A program made the translations under genes and the position numbers. Shown piece by piece: positions 10,926 to 20,420 of a DNA stretch of 64,000 nucleotides. The notes beneath the pieces are model-generated. The model had not been told where the DNA came from. It made no database searches and worked only from the letters and a program-made list of their open reading frames with translations. Origin of the DNA: an uncultured Clostridia bacterium (GTDB lineage Bacteria; Bacillota; Clostridia; Christensenellales; UBA1242); assembly GCA_947366545.1 (NCBI GenBank), contig CANBAL010000005.1, positions 1-64,000 of the forward strand, read 5' to 3'. Position 1 is the stretch's first letter; every line of letters starts with the position of its first letter.

Positions 10926-11289
10926 ATTCTGCTTCATCTTGTGGAAGGTATTTTTTAAATCCATCTGCTGTGCGTGTGGACTCATCTATAAGGTGGGCTT
11001 TTAAATCGTCAAGATAGTCTTTTCCATATTTCTTTGTCATATATGATCTTAACCATGAAGTTAAGGGACTTGAATAGTCATGGCCATTATCACCATACAT
11101 AGTAAAGTCATTACTAATCGAGCATGTTATATAAATTAATTTATGACCAGAAAATTTACCTCTTACTTGAAAATCATATCCCATTTTTTGGCCATATTCG
11201 TCAGGACATGGAAAGGTTACCTTGAAATTGTGTTCTTCAAACATATTTTTAATATCTTCAAAACTTTTAATATATTTAAATAATTGCAT
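10924..11289 (-). CDS. Hypothetical protein, 121 aa
   Basis: Intact ORF with SD-like aggagaaaaatATG. Confidence 0.6.
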   Translation of the reverse strand: MQLFKYIKSFEDIKNMFEEHNFKVTFPCPDEYGQKMGYDFQVRGKFSGHKLIYITCSISNDFTMYGDNGHDYSSPLTSWLRSYMTKKYGKDYLDDLKAHLIDESTRTADGFKKYLPQDEAE

Positions 11290-11427
11290 ATTTTTCTCCT
11301 ATAAAATTATTATAGCATACTTGAATTTAAAATGCAACATTTATGGCAAAAATTGCTTAAAGTGAGGAAAATATCGCTATTTTTTGTTATTTTTCCTTAA
11401 ATCTATGTCAACTTTTAATTATGGCTA

Positions 11428-11456
11428 TTGACTTTGTGAAAATAAAGTGATAAAAT
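11428..11456 (+). promoter_or_regulatory. Predicted sigma-A promoter of nifS
   Basis: TTGACT - 17 bp - TAAAAT. Confidence 0.65.
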
Positions 11457-11480
11457 TAAAGCGTTAAAAGGAAGGAATTT

Positions 11481-12656
11481 ATGGAAAGAAAGATTTATCT
11501 TGATAATGCTGCTACAACCTATGTTTCTAGTGAGGTTTTGGCAGAAATGTTGCCTTGTTTCAACACCATTTATGGAAATGCAAATTCTCTTCATGGCTAT
11601 GGTAGAGAGGCAAGTGCAATTGTAGATAGAGCACGTGACCGTATTGCACACGCAATTGGTGCGGCAAAATCCAATGAGATATATTTTACTTCTGGTGGTA
11701 CAGAGGCAGACAACTGGGCAATCAAAGGTATCGCCCATGCTTATTCAAACAAAGGAAAACATATCATCACAAGTGCATTTGAGCATCACGCAGTGCTTGA
11801 CGCTTGCAAGCAACTTGAGGCGGAAGGATATGAGGTGACATATCTTCCAGTTGACAAGTATGGTATTGTAAGCATCGCTGATCTTATTCATGCTATAAGA
11901 AAGGATACAACCCTTATCTCAATCATGACGGTCAACAACGAGGTTGGCACAATTCAAAACATCAAAGCCATTGCAAAAACAGCACATGAGTATGGAATTA
12001 TCTTCCACACAGACGCAGTGCAGGCAATAGGTGCGGTAAAGATTAATGTACAAGATATGGAAATTGATGCAATGAGTATGTCCTCACACAAAATCTATGG
12101 CCCAAAGGGCTGTGGTGCATTATACCTTAAAAATGGCGTAAGAATTGAAAACCTTATTGCAGGTGGCGCGCAAGAGCGTGGCAAGCGTGGCGGAACAACA
12201 AACGTGCCTGCAGTAGCTGGTTTTGGAAAGGCAGTGGAAATTGCAAATCGTGACATTGTAATCAATCAACAAAAACTTAAAGCGGTAAGACAATACTTCT
12301 TAGACAAAGTGACTGACCGCATCCCATACATTCATGTGAATGGTCACCCACATCAAAAGGTAAACAGCATTGTAAACATTTCTTTTGAAATGGTTGAAGG
12401 GGAAAGCATTTTGATGCTTCTTGACCTTGCAGGAATTGCAGTGTCCACCGCTTCGGCTTGTACATCAAATTCGCTAGAGCCAAGTCATGTGCTTAGGGCA
12501 ATGGGAATACCAGATGAGATAGCACAAGGCTCAATAAGATTTTCTTTTGGCAAAAATATAACAAGAAGTGATATTGACTATGTGGTTGACGAACTTGAAA
12601 AAGCAATAAATCAACTTCGTTCAATTTCACCAATAACTAAAGCAGGGAGGAGATAA
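11481..12656 (+). CDS. nifS: Cysteine desulfurase (NifS/IscS family)
   Basis: IYLDNAATTYVS, TSGGTEADNWAIKG, SSHKIYGPKGCGALY, STASACTSNSLEPSHVL. Confidence 0.95.
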   Translation: MERKIYLDNAATTYVSSEVLAEMLPCFNTIYGNANSLHGYGREASAIVDRARDRIAHAIGAAKSNEIYFTSGGTEADNWAIKGIAHAYSNKGKHIITSAFEHHAVLDACKQLEAEGYEVTYLPVDKYGIVSIADLIHAIRKDTTLISIMTVNNEVGTIQNIKAIAKTAHEYGIIFHTDAVQAIGAVKINVQDMEIDAMSMSSHKIYGPKGCGALYLKNGVRIENLIAGGAQERGKRGGTTNVPAVAGFGKAVEIANRDIVINQQKLKAVRQYFLDKVTDRIPYIHVNGHPHQKVNSIVNISFEMVEGESILMLLDLAGIAVSTASACTSNSLEPSHVLRAMGIPDEIAQGSIRFSFGKNITRSDIDYVVDELEKAINQLRSISPITKAGRR

Positions 12657-13069
12657 TGTATAGTAAAGAAATCATAGAAAGATTTAAAAATCCAAGAAAT
12701 GCTGGCGGCCTTCGCGGTGCAAATGGTGTGGGTAAGGTTGGCAATGCTGCTTGTGGAGATATCATGAAGGTTTACCTTCTTGTAGATGATAATGGTATTA
12801 TCAAGGATGCAAGATTTAAGACATTTGGTTGCTGCGCTGCCATTGCATCAACCGATGTTGCTTGTGACCTTATTAAAGGTAAAACCCTTGACGAAGCACT
12901 TAAAGTGACAAACAAACAAGTGTATGATATCTTAGGTGAGATGCCACCACACAAGATACACTGTTCAGTGCTTGCAGAGGAGAGTATTCACGCGGCAGTG
13001 GAGGATTACTATAAACGCAAAGATAAGGCAAACAAAAAGTCTGCCAAATCTGATGACGATGAAGATTAA
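12656..13069 (+). CDS. nifU: Fe-S cluster scaffold NifU/IscU with acidic/lysine-rich C-terminal tail
   Basis: MYSKEIIERFKNPRNAGGL, GNAACGDIMKVYL, FKTFGCCAAIASTDVACDLIKGK. Confidence 0.92.
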   Translation: MYSKEIIERFKNPRNAGGLRGANGVGKVGNAACGDIMKVYLLVDDNGIIKDARFKTFGCCAAIASTDVACDLIKGKTLDEALKVTNKQVYDILGEMPPHKIHCSVLAEESIHAAVEDYYKRKDKANKKSAKSDDDED

Positions 13070-13095
13070 AAAAACACCTTAAAGGTGTTTTTTTT
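13070..13095. terminator. Rho-independent terminator
   Basis: AAACACCTT-AAAGGTGTTTTTTTT. Confidence 0.8.
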
Positions 13096-13681
13096 AGTTC
13101 ATATTTATATTAACATCGTTGTTCATATACTTTTCTTTTAGGTAGACAAAATATAAAATATCAGCCTCGTCCCAAAGTCGAAAATGGTTTGCGTCAACAC
13201 CAACATTTATGCCGTAACTACGGTATGCACCGCCATCATGTATATGTCCAAACAAATTGATATAGTTAGGATTGGTGTCTTTAGGTTTATGCACAAGATA
13301 AAATTCTCTTCCACCAAAATCTAGCCTAACTGACTTTTGTACATCAATAAAGCCAATGTCAAGGCAGTACGCCCGAAATTTTTCAAAACTTCCGCCAAAG
13401 AAATATTTTATTATACGTTCTTCATTATTACCAGTGATAAGTATAATTTTGGGTTTTAGTTTTTTTACATATGTTCCCGCTATTTTATAAGAGATATTAT
13501 CAGTGCCTTTATCGCAGTCGAAAAAATCACCGATGACATAAACTGTGTCATCCTTTTTTGCCACTTTATTAATTTGTTTTATCATAAATTTGTCATATTC
13601 TTTGATGTTTTTGAAGGGTCTGTTTCCAGTAATCAAGGTATTTTCATCAGCAAAATGCAAATCCGCAGTAAAATAATTCAT
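13094..13681 (-). CDS. Calcineurin-like metallophosphoesterase
   Basis: YFTADLHFADENTL, VIGDFFDCD, ITGNNEE, FGHIHDG. Confidence 0.85.
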   Translation of the reverse strand: MNYFTADLHFADENTLITGNRPFKNIKEYDKFMIKQINKVAKKDDTVYVIGDFFDCDKGTDNISYKIAGTYVKKLKPKIILITGNNEERIIKYFFGGSFEKFRAYCLDIGFIDVQKSVRLDFGGREFYLVHKPKDTNPNYINLFGHIHDGGAYRSYGINVGVDANHFRLWDEADILYFVYLKEKYMNNDVNINMN

Positions 13682-13721
13682 GTTTATATATTACCTCTTT
13701 TAGAGGTTATAGTCAAATGTT

Positions 13722-13934
13722 TTAGTCGACAAGACCTACCAATTCGTCAATAGAAATATTAAAATATTTTGCTATTGCAACTAGAGAGGACAACAATGGC
13801 TCCCTTAATCCATTTTCCCAAAGGCTAATAGTTCCTTTTCCAACACCTAAAGCCTTAGCAAGTTCTACTTGCCCAAGACCTTTCTCTTCTCTAAGCATTT
13901 TCAAATTTTTACCAAAAATTAATTTATTATCCAT
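13722..13934 (-). CDS. XRE-family HTH regulator, 70 aa
   Basis: LKMLREEKGLGQVELAKALGVGKGTISLWENGLREP. Confidence 0.9.
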   Translation of the reverse strand: MDNKLIFGKNLKMLREEKGLGQVELAKALGVGKGTISLWENGLREPLLSSLVAIAKYFNISIDELVGLVD

Positions 13935-13967
13935 AATGAAATTTTCTCACAAAAGAAAGAAAAATAC

Positions 13968-13996
13968 TTGACATCTTTCAACTGAAAGAATAAAAT
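13968..13996 (+). promoter_or_regulatory. Rightward promoter with palindromic operator TCTTTCA-AC-TGAAAGA filling the -35/-10 spacer
   Basis: TTGACA 13968-13973, palindrome 13974-13989, TAAAAT 13991-13996. Confidence 0.65.
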
Positions 13997-14019
13997 ATAA
14001 AAATAAAAGAAATAGGGGA

Positions 14020-14223
14020 TTAATCCTCGAGGCCAAGCAAATAATCAGTAGTTACTTTGAAATATTTAGAGAGTATTATCAGTTGGTCGCCTTTAATATC
14101 GGTTTCTCCCTTTTCTAAACGCAATAAAGTTGTAAAAGGTATGCCTATCTTTTTACTAAGTTTATTGATTGACAAGCCTACTTCTTCTCTTAATTCTTTA
14201 ATTCGTTTAGGAAATTCTCTCAT
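14020..14223 (-). CDS. XRE-family HTH regulator, 67 aa
   Basis: IKELREEVGLSINKLSKKIGIPFTTLLRLEKGETDIKGDQLIILSKYFKVTTDYLLGLED. Confidence 0.9.
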   Translation of the reverse strand: MREFPKRIKELREEVGLSINKLSKKIGIPFTTLLRLEKGETDIKGDQLIILSKYFKVTTDYLLGLED

Positions 14224-14294
14224 ACTGTTATTATAATTTGCGTATTTTTTTTATTTATGATATATTCAGAAGTGAATAAGTTTTAGGAGGAAAT

Positions 14295-14516
14295 ATGAAC
14301 CAATTTAGTTTTGCAAATAGCAAGGTTGTAGATTATCTTAGATATCAAATGCAATATGATGACAAATATACCGTTGAAGATTTTGCAAAGGAATGCAAGG
14401 TGACCAAGGATGATGTATTAAATCTTGTTTTTAAAAAATATGATTTGGTTAGCTATGCGGCGGTTTTGAAAATGATGGAAGTTGCTGATAATAGTGGATT
14501 AATATTTTTTGACTAA
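14295..14516 (+). CDS. Small HTH-like protein divergent from XRE gene, 73 aa
   Basis: SD 'aggaggaaat' upstream; TVEDFAKECKVTKDDVLNLVFKKYDLVSYAAVLKMMEVAD resembles a degenerate HTH. Confidence 0.7.
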   Translation: MNQFSFANSKVVDYLRYQMQYDDKYTVEDFAKECKVTKDDVLNLVFKKYDLVSYAAVLKMMEVADNSGLIFFD

Positions 14517-14591
14517 TATGGAGCAATAAAATTAACTTTATATATGAATAAACATGACCTTTTTGCACACACTAAACACGAGGAGGAGATT

Positions 14592-14792
14592 ATGAAAGAA
14601 ATTCATATGCTTTTAGGGTTTGGTATTGGACTTGTGACTGGCGTGCTTTTATATAAATACAGCACAGGCACAAAGAAAACCGTGGACAAGGCCGAAAAGG
14701 CTGTTGCTAAAGAAGTGGATATGATGGCAGATAAGGCAAAAAAGGCCACTGATAAAGCACAAAAATCCATTAAAAAAGTTATAAATAAGTAA
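14592..14792 (+). CDS. Small YtxH-like membrane-anchored protein with Lys/Ala-rich helical tail
   Basis: ORF 14544-14792; ATG at 14592 has SD 'aggaggagatt'; MLLGFGIGLVTGVLLYKYSTGTKKTVDKAEKAVAKE. Confidence 0.7.
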   Translation: MKEIHMLLGFGIGLVTGVLLYKYSTGTKKTVDKAEKAVAKEVDMMADKAKKATDKAQKSIKKVINK

Positions 14793-14799
14793 ATATTTT

Positions 14800-14829
14800 C
14801 GTTTAGCCCGTGCAATCGGGCTTTTTACT
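14800..14829 (+). terminator. Rho-independent terminator
   Basis: TAGCCCG-tgcaat-CGGGCTTTTT. Confidence 0.75.
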
Positions 14830-14886
14830 AACAAAACTTGCCAAACTTTTGCTTGCATGAGGGCAGGTTTTATGTTATAATGCCTT

Positions 14887-15156
14887 TACCGAGCTAGATG
14901 GGGAGTTAGCGGTGCCCTGTTGCCTACAACCCGCTTTAGTAGGGTCGAATGTTTGCCTCGGCAAAAGCTTGTCAAATATGTGTAAAAGTATTGCGTGATG
15001 AAGTCAAGGTCCTATGCAATTAAAACAGTCGAACCATGTCAGAGCCTGACGGCAGCATCATTAAGATTGCACTTTAATGTGCCATAGGGAAACTTTGGTG
15101 GAGCGTAAGACTTTTGAGGCAGTTGGTGACTTTTTGTCAAAGCAAAATGCTCGGTA
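14887..15156 (+). ncRNA. ffs: Signal recognition particle RNA, large Bacillus-type (6S-like scRNA with Alu domain)
   Basis: GCTAGATGGGGAGTTAGCGGTGCCCTGT 5' Alu domain, GAACCATGTCAGAGCCTGACGGCAGCA helix 8, 5'/3' closing pair TACCGAGC/GCTCGGTA. Confidence 0.93.
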
Positions 15157-15167
15157 TGAAAATTATA

Positions 15168-15190
15168 GCGTGGCTTGTCCACGCTTTTTT
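15168..15190 (+). terminator. Rho-independent terminator of SRP RNA
   Basis: GCGTGG-cttgt-CCACGC-TTTTTT. Confidence 0.85.
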
Positions 15191-15279
15191 GATTTAAAAT
15201 ATTAAATATATATAATAAATTAATAAAACCTTTTGTTTTTTCTTCGCTTTTGTTGTAAAATACATGTAAAGGAGAGTAT

Positions 15280-16005
15280 ATGCCAACAGAAAACAAAACT
15301 AATGCAGAAAGATTTTTGTCTGCCTACAACAATATTGATTATACTTTAAAATCACGATATAATTTTTCTAGGAGTATGGGTTTTTCCGACCTTATTAGAA
15401 AATGCGTTGTGCTTAACTATATTGTAAGAAAAAATGAGGACGCACTTGTTGACTATGGCAGGCTTAGAAATGCAATAGTGCATAATAATGATGATTTTAT
15501 TATTGCTGAGCCACATGACAGCGTGGTGGAGGATATTGAGCGTCTTGAAAAACTTATCACGGCACCACCAAAGGCGATAGATTTTGTAAGGCGGGATGTG
15601 CTTACTGTTGAAGCAAACAAAACCATGTATGAGGTTATCACGCTTATGTCCACATCTAAATATTCCAATATTCCAGTATATGACAGCAATGGCCTAATAG
15701 GAATAGCGAACGGGCAGAAGATACTTGACGCTTTTGGACAATTTTTGCTTTCGGGTGGAAAGGCAAATGTGTTCTTAGAGAATGTGAAAATTGAAGATAT
15801 GCTTTCACGCATTGATAACAGCAACTATTATGATGTCGCACCAGTAGACATAACTATTGAAAAGGCACTTGAAGCCTTCCATACAAATTCCAAATTACTT
15901 GCTATTTTAATTACTAAAACGGGGTCAAGCACTGAAATGCCACTTGGTATTATCACAGGTGCTGACGCTATGGAGATGAATAAAATTCTCGACCAATATT
16001 CTTAA
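15280..16005 (+). CDS. CBS-domain protein
   Basis: Paired CBS-like segments (DVLTVEANKTMYEVITLMSTSKYSNIPVYDSNGLIGIANGQKI; VAPVDITIEKALEAFHTNSKLLAILITKTGSSTEMPLGIITGADAM). Confidence 0.75.
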   Translation: MPTENKTNAERFLSAYNNIDYTLKSRYNFSRSMGFSDLIRKCVVLNYIVRKNEDALVDYGRLRNAIVHNNDDFIIAEPHDSVVEDIERLEKLITAPPKAIDFVRRDVLTVEANKTMYEVITLMSTSKYSNIPVYDSNGLIGIANGQKILDAFGQFLLSGGKANVFLENVKIEDMLSRIDNSNYYDVAPVDITIEKALEAFHTNSKLLAILITKTGSSTEMPLGIITGADAMEMNKILDQYS

Positions 16006-16019
16006 AACAGGAGACTAGA

Positions 16020-19000
16020 ATGAAAAAAGAACAAGCATTACCAAATTTTGTGGAACTCGAGCATTCAATTCTCAAATTTTGGAAGGACAATGAAAGTTTT
16101 GAAAAATTAAAGAAAGCAAATGAAGGGCATGAGCGCTTTCGTTTTCTTGACGGCCCTGCCACTGCAAACAATCGTTTGGGGGTGCATCACTTTTGGGGCA
16201 GAACACTTAAAGATATGACAATTCGCTATAACGCACTTAAAGGGCGTGACTGCCAATACCAAAATGGTTTTGACGGACAAGGGCTTTGGGTTGAAGTTGA
16301 GGTGGAAAAGGCACTTGGGCTTAACGGTAAGCCAGAAATTCTTAAGTATGGCCTTGACAACTTTACAAATAAAAGCATGGAGCGTGTTGCTCACTACGGC
16401 AATGAAATCACAAAGCAAAGCATCCGTATGGGACAGTGGATGGACTGGGAACATAGTTATTACACCAACACCGACGAAAACATAACCTCCATTTGGCATT
16501 TCCTCAAAAAATGTGACGAAAAGGGTTGGATAGTAAAAAAGAACAGACCTATGGCATGGTGCCCACGCTGCGGCACAAGTTTAAGTGACCATGAAACTTC
16601 TTCTTCCTATCATGAAGTTGAGCATTTGGCTGTATTTATCAAACTGCCTGTAAAAGATAGAGATTTTTCTCTTGTTGCATGGACAACAACGCCTTGGACA
16701 CTTTCTGCCAATGTTGCACTGGCGGTTAATCCAGAGTTTAAATATGTGAAGGTGAATTTCCATGGCGAGAATATTGTGCTTGGCAAAGACAGGCTTAGCA
16801 TTCTGAAAGAGAAAGTCGAAATTTTGGAAGAGTTTGACGGCGCTGACCTTGTTGGGCTTGAATATGAAACCTGCTTCCCAGAACTTAGTGAACAGAATTT
16901 TGTACATAAAATTGTTGCTTGGGATGAGGTTGATAACAGCGAAGGTACCTGCGTTGTACATATCGCACCGGGTTGCGGTACTGAGGACTTTGAACTTGGT
17001 CAAAAACTAGGGCTGCCTGAAATATGCCCAATTAATGAGCAAGGGGTGTTGCTTGATAACACTGGTTTTCTTGCCGGCAAAAAGACGGTGGATGTGCCTG
17101 AGATTGTTGTTGACAGACTTAAAAAAGACGGCAAACTTTTGTATGCACATAAGTACAAGCATTCATATCCATATTGCTGGCGTTGTAAGACCGACCTTGT
17201 ATATAAACTTATTTCTTCTTGGTTTATCAAGATGGATGAAATCCGTCCGCTTGCATTAAAGGCAATCGAAGATGTAACATTTAAGCCAGATTATGCCAAG
17301 AAGCGTATGGCGGATTGGCTTGCAAATATGGGGGACTGGAACATTTCAAGAAGTCGTTTCTACGGCCTGCCACTTCCATTCTACACATGCCCTAAATGTA
17401 ACAAAGTGCATGTAATAGGCTCACTTGAAGAGTTGAAACAAAGGGCGGTAGACCCAAGTCTTGTAGACAAAATGCCAAATCTTCATAGACCTTGGATAGA
17501 TGAAATAAAAATAAAATGTGACTGCGGGGAAGTGCTTTCCCGTGTGCCTGAGGTTGGTGACGCTTGGCTAGACGCTGGTATCACACCTTTCTCAACCAAG
17601 AAATATTTTACTGATAAAAAATTCTTTAAAGAAAACTTCCCAAGCCAGTATGTCTGCGAAATGATTGAACAGATTAAACTTTGGTTCTATTCGCTGCTTA
17701 TTATGAGTGTTGTCCTTACTGGCAAGGCACCTTATGAAAAGGTGGTGACATATCAGTATGTTAAGGATGAGCATGGTGGAGAATTCCACAAGAGTGGCGG
17801 CAATTCGCTTGAGGCAGATAAAGTGGCAGATGAGGTTGGCGCGGATGTAATTAGGTATCTATATTGTGCGTCATCCCCAGCAAACGATATGAGGTTTGGC
17901 TATTCGCTTACCGATGAGGCAAGAAGAAAACTACTTGGCTTTTGGAATGTTTACACCTTCTTTAACACTTATGCTTGCATAGATAACCCTGATATTGCGG
18001 GCTTTACGCCAAAAGAAAAAGATTTAAAGTTTGCTGACAAGTGGATTATTGAAAGCGTAAACAAATTTATCAAAAATTGCGATGAATACTATGCCGATGA
18101 TAAGAACTGGCTTGTTGTGCGCGATTTTGAGAAACTTGTTGATGATATTTCTAATTTCTATATTCGTTCAAACCGAAAGAGGTTCTGGAAGAGCGAAAAT
18201 AAGCAAGATCAACTTACTGCATACTGGTGCTTGTATTATGCAATAAAATCACTCATTCGTGTTATGACGCCAATTATACCTTTTGTTACCGAACATATCT
18301 GGCAAAACATGGTACGCGAAATTGAAAAGAATGAAAAAGAATGTATAATGCTTGCAGGCTTCCCAACATCCATTTATGATAAAAAATTTGATGGAGTTAT
18401 AGAAATTACTGAAATTGCAAGAAATGTAATGTCGACTGCACAACGCCTTCGTAATGAACACCAAATCAAGGTGAAACAACCTCTGCGCAAAATGTACATT
18501 GCTGGTGATAACGCTCAAAAGGTAATCGACGATATGGGCGAGGTCATCAAAGACGAACTCAACATAAAAGAACTTGAGGTTGTCACCGATGACGGCAAGT
18601 TTAATGATGAGTACCTTACTGTCAACTTCAAAAAGGCAGGCGCTGTGCTTAAAGGAGAGGTACAAAAACTTAAAACGCAGTTATCTATGTTATCTAATGA
18701 AGAGAATAAAGTTGTTATGGAAGGCTACTACGCGGGCAAAGTAAGTGTTGGCGAATTTAAGGACTTACCAAGCGACCTATTTAATCTGGAAAAGAAACCA
18801 AAAGAGGACTTTGTCATTGCGCACGAGAATGGAAATACTGTTGTGCTTGATATCAATCTTGACAGCGCACTTATTGAAGAGGGGCTTTACCGAGAATTTG
18901 TGAGAGGGCTTCAGGTTCTTCGTAAGGAAGCCGACTTTGCCATTGACGACAGGCTTTATGCTTATTTTGAAACTGGCGATGATGACCTTGCAAATATGCT

Positions 19001-19136
19001 GTTTAACTATATGCAAAAAATCAAAGCGGAAGCACTTATCAAGCGTGCAATAGAAAAAATTGACAATCCAACGATTGAGAAAAACATTGAGGTTGGAAAC
19101 AGTTTTATTATTACCAAACTTATAAAGGCGGATTAA
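16020..19136 (+). CDS. ileS: Isoleucine--tRNA ligase, divergent class I aaRS
   Basis: 1038 aa; GPATANNRLGVHHFWGRTLKDMTIRY, AWTTTPWTLSANVALAVNP editing domain, DAWLDAGITPF, HKSGGNSLEADK in place of KMSKS. Confidence 0.85.
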   Translation: MKKEQALPNFVELEHSILKFWKDNESFEKLKKANEGHERFRFLDGPATANNRLGVHHFWGRTLKDMTIRYNALKGRDCQYQNGFDGQGLWVEVEVEKALGLNGKPEILKYGLDNFTNKSMERVAHYGNEITKQSIRMGQWMDWEHSYYTNTDENITSIWHFLKKCDEKGWIVKKNRPMAWCPRCGTSLSDHETSSSYHEVEHLAVFIKLPVKDRDFSLVAWTTTPWTLSANVALAVNPEFKYVKVNFHGENIVLGKDRLSILKEKVEILEEFDGADLVGLEYETCFPELSEQNFVHKIVAWDEVDNSEGTCVVHIAPGCGTEDFELGQKLGLPEICPINEQGVLLDNTGFLAGKKTVDVPEIVVDRLKKDGKLLYAHKYKHSYPYCWRCKTDLVYKLISSWFIKMDEIRPLALKAIEDVTFKPDYAKKRMADWLANMGDWNISRSRFYGLPLPFYTCPKCNKVHVIGSLEELKQRAVDPSLVDKMPNLHRPWIDEIKIKCDCGEVLSRVPEVGDAWLDAGITPFSTKKYFTDKKFFKENFPSQYVCEMIEQIKLWFYSLLIMSVVLTGKAPYEKVVTYQYVKDEHGGEFHKSGGNSLEADKVADEVGADVIRYLYCASSPANDMRFGYSLTDEARRKLLGFWNVYTFFNTYACIDNPDIAGFTPKEKDLKFADKWIIESVNKFIKNCDEYYADDKNWLVVRDFEKLVDDISNFYIRSNRKRFWKSENKQDQLTAYWCLYYAIKSLIRVMTPIIPFVTEHIWQNMVREIEKNEKECIMLAGFPTSIYDKKFDGVIEITEIARNVMSTAQRLRNEHQIKVKQPLRKMYIAGDNAQKVIDDMGEVIKDELNIKELEVVTDDGKFNDEYLTVNFKKAGAVLKGEVQKLKTQLSMLSNEENKVVMEGYYAGKVSVGEFKDLPSDLFNLEKKPKEDFVIAHENGNTVVLDINLDSALIEEGLYREFVRGLQVLRKEADFAIDDRLYAYFETGDDDLANMLFNYMQKIKAEALIKRAIEKIDNPTIEKNIEVGNSFIITKLIKAD

Positions 19137-19138
19137 GA

Positions 19139-20014
19139 ATGAAGATAGCAGATACATGGCAGGACTATAAAGTACTTGCCACCGGTGATGGCGAAAAGTT
19201 GGAAAGGTGGGGGAATGTCACTTTGCTCCGCCCCGACCCACAAGCCATTTGGCACGCTCAAAAGGTTTTGTCTAAAACAAAGGGGCTTGACGCACATTAC
19301 CTTCGTGAAAGTACGGGCGGCGGACACTGGGAATATAAAACCAAGGTGCCTACTCAGTGGACGGTATCTTGGCAGGGACTAAAATTTATCATTAAACCTA
19401 TGGGATTTAAGCACACCGGACTTTTCCCAGAGCAAGCGGTGAACTGGGCGGAAATGATGAAATTAATCAGAAATGCAAATCGCCCCATTAAAATACTAAA
19501 CCTGTTTGCCTATACTGGCGGGGCGTCTGTGGCTTGTGCCAAAGTGGGTGCAAGTGTAACTCACATTGATGCCAGCAAAGGTATGGTGGAGCGTGCAAAA
19601 GAAAACGCACAAATAAATGGCATTTCAAACATTCGTTTTATTGTGGATGACTGCGAAAAGTTTATTGAAAGAGAACTTCGTCGTGGCAACACCTATGACG
19701 CAATTATTATGGACCCACCAAGTTACGGCAGAGGGCCAAACGGCGAGATGTGGAAACTGGAAGATAAACTTTTTGACTTTGTTTCACTTACTAAAAAAGT
19801 ACTTTCTGATAATCCACTTTTTGTGCTTATAAATTCTTATACCACAGGCCTTCAAGCAAGCGTGCTTTCAAACATTCTTACCCTTGTTTTTGGCAAAGGG
19901 GGAATAGACGCTGACGAGGTTGGACTTCCCACTGAGGAAGGCATTGTCCTTCCATGTGGCGCAAGAGGACTTAAAATATTTAAATTGGAGGGAGAGAATG
20001 ATAAATCCAGATAA
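19139..20014 (+). CDS. Class I SAM-dependent rRNA methyltransferase (RlmI/RlmL-like)
   Basis: ILNLFAYTGGASVACAKVGASVTHIDASKGMVERAKENAQING; DAIIMDPPSYGRGPNGE. Confidence 0.9.
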   Translation: MKIADTWQDYKVLATGDGEKLERWGNVTLLRPDPQAIWHAQKVLSKTKGLDAHYLRESTGGGHWEYKTKVPTQWTVSWQGLKFIIKPMGFKHTGLFPEQAVNWAEMMKLIRNANRPIKILNLFAYTGGASVACAKVGASVTHIDASKGMVERAKENAQINGISNIRFIVDDCEKFIERELRRGNTYDAIIMDPPSYGRGPNGEMWKLEDKLFDFVSLTKKVLSDNPLFVLINSYTTGLQASVLSNILTLVFGKGGIDADEVGLPTEEGIVLPCGARGLKIFKLEGENDKSR

Positions 20015-20393
20015 TAAAACAAACTTATTAAAAGAAGTAAAGTTAACAAAATATGTGAACCTAATTGAAAACAATCCTTGCCATATTGCAACTGTAAATC
20101 AAGACAATGCTCCAAATCTATCTGTTGCTTCCGATATAAAAGTTTTAGATGATGAAACAATTTTAATATCTAATAATGAAATGATACACACACCAGATAA
20201 TATTCTTTTAAACGATAATGTTGTTTTAACTTCGTTTAATGATAAGTGGGCAGGAGTAAGACTAACAGGAAAAGCAAGTTATCAAACTGGGGGGGGGTAT
20301 TTTGACCTCTGTAATAAATTTTTTAAAAACGAAAAGACAACACCAAAGGGTGTAATGATTGTCAAAGTAAAACAAGTAGAGGGGATTGCTTAA
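19998..20393 (+). CDS. Pyridoxamine 5'-phosphate oxidase-like split-barrel flavoprotein
   Basis: ORF 19920-20393; ATG 19998 has SD 'ggagggaga'; YVNLIENNPCHIATVNQDNAPNLSVASDIKVLDDETILISNNEM. Confidence 0.7.
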   Translation: MINPDNKTNLLKEVKLTKYVNLIENNPCHIATVNQDNAPNLSVASDIKVLDDETILISNNEMIHTPDNILLNDNVVLTSFNDKWAGVRLTGKASYQTGGGYFDLCNKFFKNEKTTPKGVMIVKVKQVEGIA

Positions 20394-20420
20394 AGATGCA
20401 ATTCCATAGAAGGAATAAGA

